This document shows, one piece after another, positions 59,201 to 64,000 of a DNA stretch of 64,000 nucleotides. The stretch is from Streptomyces mobaraensis NBRC 13819 = DSM 40847. Its GTDB lineage: Bacteria; Actinomycetota; Actinomycetes; Streptomycetales; Streptomycetaceae. The DNA is taken from assembly GCF_017916255.1 (NCBI RefSeq), contig NZ_CP072827.1:3993501-4057500 (forward strand), given 5' to 3'. The position numbers and the translations under genes are program-made. Under the pieces are notes generated by a model. The model searched no databases. It saw only the letters and a list, made by a program, of their open reading frames with translations, and had not been told where the DNA came from. The first letter of the stretch is position 1, and every line of letters starts with the position of its first letter.

Positions 59201-60129
59201 AGGTCACCTCCGTAGGCGGCTTCGACGTCAGCGGGGTTTGTCCACGCCCTGTGGACAACCGGCGCGGCGGGGGCCGCGTTCATGGCCTCGTGCACGAGGC
59301 TCGGCAGAGTGCTGGGATGCAGGCCCTTGGCGCGATGCAGGTCGAGCCCGGCCCGGACGTGAGCGGGTGCGATGCCCTCCAGGAGCAGCTTTCGCACCTC
59401 CCGGCCGAGATGGCCCAGGACGTTCTCGGGCGGACGGTGTGCGCAAGCGGCGGCGTACTCGGCGATGAGCTGGTTGGCCGAGACGGTGCCGGGTGCGGGG
59501 GCGCTCGCGCCCCCCGAAGGGGTATCTCCTAGATCCATGATCCTAGGTCCTAGATCCGGACCGTGAGGTGTCACCGCTCCCTCACTGAGCCCTCCCCGCT
59601 GCCTCACGGAGGGCTCACGGAAATCGCTCTGACCTGCTACTTCCTCATCGGTGCCCGGATTCACCGCAGGCTCGCGTATTCGCCCGGAGCTCTCACGGAG
59701 GACTCCGTGAGGCTGTGGTGGGGGCTCCGTGATCCCGACTCCCGCAGTCGGGGCGCCGACGCCGGGCGCGGTGCGAACCGGTGTGTCGTGGTGCGGGCAG
59801 GCGGGAAGGCGGCTCGCGCTGGGGCGGTTGATCTTCTGGTGCTGCCGCCAGGTGACGATGTGCAGGTAGCGCTTGTCGTCCGAGCCCTTGTAGCGGCATA
59901 TCAGCCCCGTGTCGGCGAGCTGGGCGAGGTCCTTCTCGACGTCGGCGGGCGTGTGTTCGGGGCGCAGGACCCACAGCTGCCCGGCGATGATCGCGGCGTG
60001 GTCGCGGTGGCGGCCTTGGTCGTCGGCCTGGGTGAGCAGGCCGAAGAAGGTGCGCTCGGCGGTCAGGGTGACGGCGGCCAGGGACTCGGAGACGAAGGCT
60101 TCGGGCTTGATGGTGCGGATTCGTGCCAA
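59197..60129 (-). CDS. Replication initiator-like winged-helix protein
   Basis: The 310-residue protein starts at ATG 60129 (MARIRTIKPEAFVSESLAA). The N-terminal ~110 residues form a winged-helix/phage replisome organiser-type domain (TFFGLLTQADDQGRHRDHAA, YKGSDDKRYLHIVTWRQHQK). A Gly/Pro/Arg linker follows, then a C-terminal helical part (NVLGHLGREVRKLLLEGIAP). It is followed, with stop/start overlap, by the DnaC-like gene, so it probably binds the origin and recruits the loader. Short repeats inside its own coding sequence (59527-59557) may be that origin. Confidence 0.8.
   Translation of the reverse strand: MARIRTIKPEAFVSESLAAVTLTAERTFFGLLTQADDQGRHRDHAAIIAGQLWVLRPEHTPADVEKDLAQLADTGLICRYKGSDDKRYLHIVTWRQHQKINRPSASRLPACPHHDTPVRTAPGVGAPTAGVGITEPPPQPHGVLRESSGRIREPAVNPGTDEEVAGQSDFREPSVRQRGGLSEGAVTPHGPDLGPRIMDLGDTPSGGASAPAPGTVSANQLIAEYAAACAHRPPENVLGHLGREVRKLLLEGIAPAHVRAGLDLHRAKGLHPSTLPSLVHEAMNAAPAAPVVHRAWTNPADVEAAYGGDL
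59527..59557. repeat. Iteron-like repeats within the replication initiator gene
   Basis: TCCTAGATCC occurs at 59527-59536 and 59548-59557, with TCCTAGG at 59541-59547 between. They are AT-richer than the surrounding gene and encode the linker between domains. The placement inside the initiator gene resembles the lambda O arrangement. The role is inferred. Confidence 0.6.
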
Positions 60130-60641
60130 GAGGGGCGGTCCTCACTCGGTGACCGGTGGGCTGGGTGCCCACGGTTCACCGTCGGTCGGGGGCGGGACGG
60201 GCGTGAAGGGCGGGGGATGTCCGGCCGCTGAGGCGCGGTGCATTGATGGCCGCTCGCGCTTTCCGGGGGTGTCGTCAACATAGCCACACCCAGGTCGCGC
60301 AAGTCCAGCCCTATCCGGCGCAATCTCTCACGGCAGAAATGCCGCTGGAAATCGAGTCGGCGAGGGCGGTGCGAAAACGGTAGGGCACGATCGGCGGTTG
60401 ACCAAATAGTTGCCCCGTATCCCGAGCCAGAAGGATCACATCGGCAAGCCGTTGACGTCCCGCGAGCGACGAAGCTACAACACAACACCCCACGTCAGAG
60501 AGGCTCTCTGGTGTCGGGGCCCGTTCGGGGATCCGGCCTTGCGCAGCACCCCGATCGCCTCGCTCACCGATTGAGCGCGGCGCAACATAGCCGACAATCG
60601 CCGGTTAACCAAACCGGCGAATGCACGCTACAACTGGAGCC
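60130..60641. other. Divergent control region between replication initiator and XRE repressor
   Basis: These 512 bases have no gene. Two related sequences are seen: CGGTTGACCAAAT near 60394-60406 and CCGGTTAACCAAACC at 60601-60615. Either could be a repressor site. The region is a candidate for the element's main promoter switch. Confidence 0.55.
60599..60619. promoter_or_regulatory. Inverted repeat operator upstream of the XRE gene
   Basis: CGCCGGTT (60599-60606) and AACCGGCG (60612-60619) are perfect 8-bp arms around AACCA. It ends 22 bp before the XRE start and is likely its autoregulatory site. A related half is near 60394. Confidence 0.72.
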
Positions 60642-60899
60642 ATGGCAGCACGATCTCTGGAAATAGGGCCCGCAGGAATGCTGGCTGCTCGCACCATCGA
60701 AATCCTTCGCACGGAACGCGGCCTTGGGCAGCGCCAACCCGCCGCGCGGTGTACCGCTTTGGGCCGTCCTATGTCCAACACGATGCTGTCCCGCATCGAA
60801 CTCGCCAAGCGGCGATGCGATATCGACGACCTCGTCGCCATCGCCGCAGCCCTGCAAGTGTCACCCGCCGCCCTCCTCCAGGGGCCGGGTGCCGCCTGA
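60642..60899 (+). CDS. Small XRE-family repressor
   Basis: The 85-residue protein is read from ATG 60642 with GGAG before it; an ATG at 60621 would place the start inside the operator region. It has a five-helix XRE domain: ARTIEILRTERGLGQRQPAA, PMSNTMLSRIELAKRRCDID as recognition helix, and DLVAIAAALQVSPAALLQG. It is probably the element's immunity-type regulator. It overlaps the excisionase frame at its 3' end. Confidence 0.83.
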   Translation: MAARSLEIGPAGMLAARTIEILRTERGLGQRQPAARCTALGRPMSNTMLSRIELAKRRCDIDDLVAIAAALQVSPAALLQGPGAA

Positions 60900-61326
60900 G
60901 CTGCCCACGCAGCCCTCCCCGACTTCCCGACCAGGAGCCGCCCCCTTGCACCGATCCACGCCCGCGCCCGTCCCCCACAGGCCGTCCGACGCCCCTCCGC
61001 CCCGCCTCTACCGCCCCGAGGAGATCGCCGACACCCTCGGATGCTCGGCCTGGTGGGTCAAGGACCGCGCACGACGGCACCTGATACCGCACACCCGGGT
61101 CGGCCGTGCCTACCGCTTCACCGCCGAGCATCTCGCCGAGATCATCCGCCTCTACGAGCAGCGGCCGGCCCAGCCCGCGCCGGCAGCCGCACGGGCGACC
61201 GAGCCGCTCTCCGAGCCCGGTACGCAGACCGGCTCCGCGCAACCTCGCCGCCCTATCGTTGCTCCGTCCACCCGGCTACGAGCCCGCCCGCCGCGTCGAC
61301 AGCAGCAGTACGGCACTGCCGCCTGA
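60889..61326 (+). CDS. Excisionase-like MerR/AlpA helix-turn-helix protein
   Basis: The frame contains a clear excisionase-type winged helix: LYRPEEIADTLGCSAWWVKD and RARRHLIPHTRVGRAYRFTA. The start is uncertain. GTG 60889 overlaps the XRE stop; TTG 60946, with AGGAG 9 nt before, gives a 126-residue version and is equally likely. The C-terminal part is a low-complexity tail. Lying 51 bp before the integrase, it would control excision direction. Confidence 0.78.
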   Translation: MPPELPTQPSPTSRPGAAPLHRSTPAPVPHRPSDAPPPRLYRPEEIADTLGCSAWWVKDRARRHLIPHTRVGRAYRFTAEHLAEIIRLYEQRPAQPAPAAARATEPLSEPGTQTGSAQPRRPIVAPSTRLRARPPRRQQQYGTAA

Positions 61327-61377
61327 CCCGATCCAATCTGCCGTAGCCGACGACAACGAAGAGGGGGGCAGCGGAAC

Positions 61378-62907
61378 TTGGGTTTCGCGGAGAAGCGCGG
61401 AAACTACTGGCGCGGCCGGTACAAAGTCGCGCCCGGCAAGCACAACACGGTCGTCGACGACAACGGCAAGGCGATCAGGTTCGCCACCAAGGGCGAGGCC
61501 CAACGGGCAGCGGCCGAGGCCGAGAACAAGTACCGCCGCGGCGACTGGCGCGACCCGGCCCTCGGCCAGGAGACCTTCGGCGAGTACGCGAACCGCTGGT
61601 ACGAGGCCCAGGACCTGGCCGCCTCGACCATGCAGAACTACAAGCGCCACATCGAGGAGCATCTCCTCCCCGAGTTCGAGGACAAGGCGCTCGCTGGCAT
61701 CCTGCGCACGGACGTCGACCTGTGGGAGAAGAAGGAGAAGGCCCTTTACGCGGCCTCCAGCGTCAAGACCTGGCGCTCGACGCTCCACCTGATCTTCGAG
61801 GACGCGATCGACGAGGGCCTCATCACGTCCAACCCAGCCGCTAGGCGACGCGGACGCGGCAAACGCGCCGGCCGCTCCCGAGACCGTGGCCCGGAGAAGG
61901 TGGTCACCGACGCGCTCGGCATCCTGCTGACCGCCGAGCGCGCCGCCCTGCTCTCCGGCCGCGATGACGAGTTCGTCGCCGTGGTCCTCAAGGGGTACAC
62001 CGGCATGCGCTGGGGCGAGATCGTCGGCTTGGAGACTGCATTCGTCCGCCCTGGAGCCGTCCGGGTCGAGTGGCAGCTGTACGAGCTCGACACGGGCGAG
62101 CTGGTGCGCTGCCCACCGAAGGACGACAGCTACCGCACCATCGACTCGATGGACTGGCTGTCCGCGCTGGTCGCCGACCACATCGCCCGCACGAAGCCCA
62201 AGCCGTGCCCCTGCCACGGCAAGACCTACGCCTTCCGAGGGCAGGGCGCGGCCCGCACAGGCGGCCACCAGGGCGCGAAGCTCGTCGACGTCGCCCGCCG
62301 TGCCGGCGTCTCGACCGGCACGGTGTCCAACGTCCTCAACCACCCAGAACGCGTCACCGAGGCCACGCGAGAGAAGGTCGGGCAGGCCATCGCGAACCTC
62401 CGGTTCGTGCGGGGCGGCGTCGTGCCGGAGCATGCCGCCCACTGGCGCAGGAACGGTTTCGCGACCTGGCTGTTCACGCCGGCAGTCTCCGGCTGGTACC
62501 CGAAGAAGGCACCGCAGGAGCCACGGCCGGTGCCCCTACTCGGCGAGCCGTGGCCCGGCGTCCCGGCACGAGGTCGGGGTGCCAGCGACCGGGCCGACGC
62601 CTGCTGGCTCCCGATAGCCAAGGGGCTCACGCCTCACGGCCTTCGCCACACCCACCGGACGATGATGGAGGACCTGGGAACCGAAAAGGTGCTCATGGAC
62701 GAACGCATGGGCCACATCGACGGCTCGGTCTCGGCGCGCTACGCCCACGTCACCCCAGGCATGCGCAAGCGCCTCATGCAGGGGCTGACCGAGCAGTGGG
62801 AGGCAGCACTCGACGCACGTTTGACCATGAGTGCCACGTCACCAGTGCGCGTACTGAGTGATCTCCTGCGGGCACGCGAGGTGTCACGGGTGCCCGCCAA
62901 GTCGTAA
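61378..62907 (+). CDS. Tyrosine integrase with inserted LacI-type HTH
   Basis: The 509-residue protein starts at TTG 61378 with GAGGGGGG before. It has an N-terminal AP2-like arm-binding part, a SAM-like core-binding domain (FGEYANRWYEAQDLAASTMQ), and a catalytic domain with Arg211 (TGMRWGEIVGL), His420-Arg423 (TPHGLRHTHR), His446 (MGHIDGS) and Tyr455 (ARYAHV). Between the catalytic Arg and the HxxR box, residues 301-345 are a LacI-type HTH (KLVDVARRAGVSTGTVSNVL). Both parts are in frame with no disruption. Confidence 0.95.
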   Translation: MGFAEKRGNYWRGRYKVAPGKHNTVVDDNGKAIRFATKGEAQRAAAEAENKYRRGDWRDPALGQETFGEYANRWYEAQDLAASTMQNYKRHIEEHLLPEFEDKALAGILRTDVDLWEKKEKALYAASSVKTWRSTLHLIFEDAIDEGLITSNPAARRRGRGKRAGRSRDRGPEKVVTDALGILLTAERAALLSGRDDEFVAVVLKGYTGMRWGEIVGLETAFVRPGAVRVEWQLYELDTGELVRCPPKDDSYRTIDSMDWLSALVADHIARTKPKPCPCHGKTYAFRGQGAARTGGHQGAKLVDVARRAGVSTGTVSNVLNHPERVTEATREKVGQAIANLRFVRGGVVPEHAAHWRRNGFATWLFTPAVSGWYPKKAPQEPRPVPLLGEPWPGVPARGRGASDRADACWLPIAKGLTPHGLRHTHRTMMEDLGTEKVLMDERMGHIDGSVSARYAHVTPGMRKRLMQGLTEQWEAALDARLTMSATSPVRVLSDLLRAREVSRVPAKS

Positions 62908-62917
62908 CAAGCAAAGT

Positions 62918-62954
62918 GCTGTGCCCTCCGGCGACCACTGCCGGAGGGCGCAGC
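62918..62954 (+). terminator. Hairpin terminator after the integrase
   Basis: Arms 62918-62932 and 62940-62954 pair over 15 bp with one G-U wobble and a 7-nt loop. It follows the integrase stop by 10 bp. No T run follows. Confidence 0.7.
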
Positions 62955-63063
62955 CATGTCCCGATGCCTCCGCGAGGCCGCATCAACTCGGTGTGATTGC
63001 CACACTCCAGCAGTTACGACGATTGCCCCGTAACGGGGCCAACGGACCTGGCTCAATAGGTAC

Positions 63064-63906
63064 ATGGAGATTGGCGAGCACTGGGCATACCGAGCGAGGT
63101 CGAAGGAGCTGGGCAGCCCTGTCAGGCAGGTGGAGATCGTCCGGGTGGGCGGCCGTGGCAGGTCTGACTGGATCCATGTCCGGTTCCTGGAAGGCGATGA
63201 CGCCGGCCTGCAGGAATGGGTCAGTCCCGGCTGCCTGGTAGCACCGTGGCCAGACGTCGACGCGTTCCGCGCGGATGACGACGCAGAGCTCAGACTGGCC
63301 GAGGCGTCACGCCACGTACGCGGCAGCACGGATTTCGAGGCCGCGCGCCTGATACTCGGGTTCGTCCGGCCGAAGAACAGGCTGCGCCTCCGCCGAGGGG
63401 TGGCGGACGCAGGAGTTCTGGAACTGAGCCGACTCGACGAGACAGCGCCGCTCATCGGAATGGACGCCACCGCGCTCGTCAGTGACCCGATGGTGCACGA
63501 GAACCGCGCCGGCATGTGTCTGGCCGGCTGGCCGGTCACCGAGCGCATCGCCCGTCAGGTGGCGGGCCGCCTCGCCGACGAGATCCTCCCGGAGGTGGAC
63601 CGCAAGCAGCAGGACATCGAGCAGGAGCGCGCACAGCCCTCCTGGTACTCGTACCGTCGTCGGGACGACCGCAAGTTGGATGCGGAGGCGGCCGTCCTGC
63701 GGACCGTCCGGGCGTGGTGCGGCGAGGACAAGGCTGAGCGCTACGACGAGCTGGTCGCACTGCGCGAAGAGGTCATCCGGCTCGGCCAGCTGGTGGAGAA
63801 GGCGGTCAAGGCTCTACGTGACCGTGGGCACGGCGTCATCGCCTCCACCATTGAGCGCGACCTTGGCGTCCATATCGCCAGCCTTGATCCTGACGTGCGT
63901 CGATAG
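63064..63906 (+). CDS. Hypothetical actinobacterial protein
   Basis: The 280-residue protein has a small N-terminal SH3/Tudor-like strand region (HWAYRARSKELGSPVRQVEI, WIHVRFLEGDDAGLQEWVSP). A helical middle follows, and a C-terminal coiled-coil part (LVALREEVIRLGQLVEKAVK). I know of related proteins in streptomycete accessory regions but not their role. ATG 63064 is the first base set after a 156-bp gap. It may be part of the island, or of a flanking element. Confidence 0.7.
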   Translation: MEIGEHWAYRARSKELGSPVRQVEIVRVGGRGRSDWIHVRFLEGDDAGLQEWVSPGCLVAPWPDVDAFRADDDAELRLAEASRHVRGSTDFEAARLILGFVRPKNRLRLRRGVADAGVLELSRLDETAPLIGMDATALVSDPMVHENRAGMCLAGWPVTERIARQVAGRLADEILPEVDRKQQDIEQERAQPSWYSYRRRDDRKLDAEAAVLRTVRAWCGEDKAERYDELVALREEVIRLGQLVEKAVKALRDRGHGVIASTIERDLGVHIASLDPDVRR

Positions 63907-64000
63907 AGCCGCGCCACGGCTCCGGGTCCGGTTTCGGCGGCTCGGGCCGTGCCGAAGGCTTCTCCTTCTCCGGCCGGTGCGGGTGCCAGCCGCCGAGGAA

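Larger units (their letters stand above)
54582..62907. mobile_element. Integrative mobilisable element module (relaxase to integrase)
   Basis: The gene order is relaxase, MobC, SpdB-like, helicase loader and replication initiator on the minus strand, then XRE repressor, excisionase and integrase on the plus strand. This is the layout of small actinobacterial integrative elements with plasmid-like replication. No TraB/FtsK translocase was found, so it is probably mobilised by a helper. The att sites were not located. Confidence 0.7.
30479..64000. mobile_element. Genomic island beginning at tRNA-Pro; right end outside window
   Basis: The left edge is the tRNA-Pro fragment. Inside are a restriction/defence block, an IS21 remnant, and mobilisation, replication and integration genes, none of them core Streptomyces functions. 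No full tRNA-Pro is found to the right of the integrase, so either the island continues past 64000 or several elements are nested. One unit versus several cannot be decided here. Confidence 0.6.

Noticed and set aside
62907..63063. attP or tRNA sequence just after the integrase
   Set aside because: No part of the tRNA-Pro 3' sequence or other tRNA-like structure is present; only a hairpin is seen.

Overview
The window is high-GC actinobacterial DNA and almost certainly Streptomyces. Evidence is the codon use with strong GC bias at third positions, frequent GTG starts, Streptomyces-type sigma, WD-less XRE/TPR and anti-sigma-like regulators, and the conserved core order tRNA-Ser, SRP RNA, dnaX, ybaB, recR, DUF5063 gene, aspartokinase.

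Left part (1-9.2 kb): the end of a LuxR-type regulator and a small secreted protein, followed by a compact biosynthetic-looking locus. Three minus-strand genes (TPP enzyme, SRPBCC protein, KASIII-like enzyme), each joined to the next by an ATGA overlap, diverge from an MFS exporter and a HisC-like aminotransferase. Two perfect palindromes sharing a GGCAGG/CCTGCC core lie in the divergent promoter region. A hemerythrin-domain protein and a PP2C phosphatase follow.

Core part (9.2-30.5 kb): housekeeping genes (tRNA-Ser(GGA), SRP RNA, dnaX, ybaB, recR, aspartokinase), a SigE-type sigma factor with a coupled membrane-anchored partner, a SURF1-like protein, an S9 peptidase, a phenolic acid decarboxylase with a divergent MarR regulator and a clear operator-like palindrome, and a membrane protein/histidine kinase/response regulator operon.

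Accessory part (30.5 kb to the window end): this begins at a 42-bp 3' fragment of a tRNA-Pro gene cut in the anticodon loop, followed on its own strand by the tRNA's terminator, which is what a tyrosine-recombinase attachment site looks like. The intact tRNA is not seen, so the right boundary lies outside the window. The first block (30.8-44.7 kb) is a large restriction/defence-like system: a receiver-domain protein, a protein with two GHKL ATPase modules, a C5 cytosine methyltransferase fused to an EndoIII-like Fe-S cluster tail, a Vsr nuclease, an AbrB-like protein, and the operon MORC-like ATPase, Z1 helicase-like ATPase, PD-(D/E)XK nuclease, AIPR protein. The second block (45-54.3 kb) has a serine hydrolase, an XRE/TPR regulator, a frameshifted RsbW-like ATPase gene, a 55-residue peptide gene preceded by two perfect hairpins, a JmjC-like oxygenase, an aldo/keto reductase, a kinase-like protein, and the first 15 codons of an FAD oxidase cut off by an IS21-family remnant. 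The third block (54.6-62.9 kb) is a mobilisable element: relaxase, MobC, SpdB-like membrane protein, helicase loader with a CTG start, replication initiator with internal iteron-like repeats, XRE repressor, excisionase and a tyrosine integrase with an inserted LacI-type helix-turn-helix. No TraB/FtsK-like translocase is seen.

In working terms, the methyltransferase and Vsr would mark and repair self DNA, while the MORC/Z1/PD-(D/E)XK/AIPR operon would supply the nuclease and remodelling arm. The receiver/dual-GHKL pair would sense or gate it. This functional picture is inference from families and gene order; no activity is shown by the sequence.
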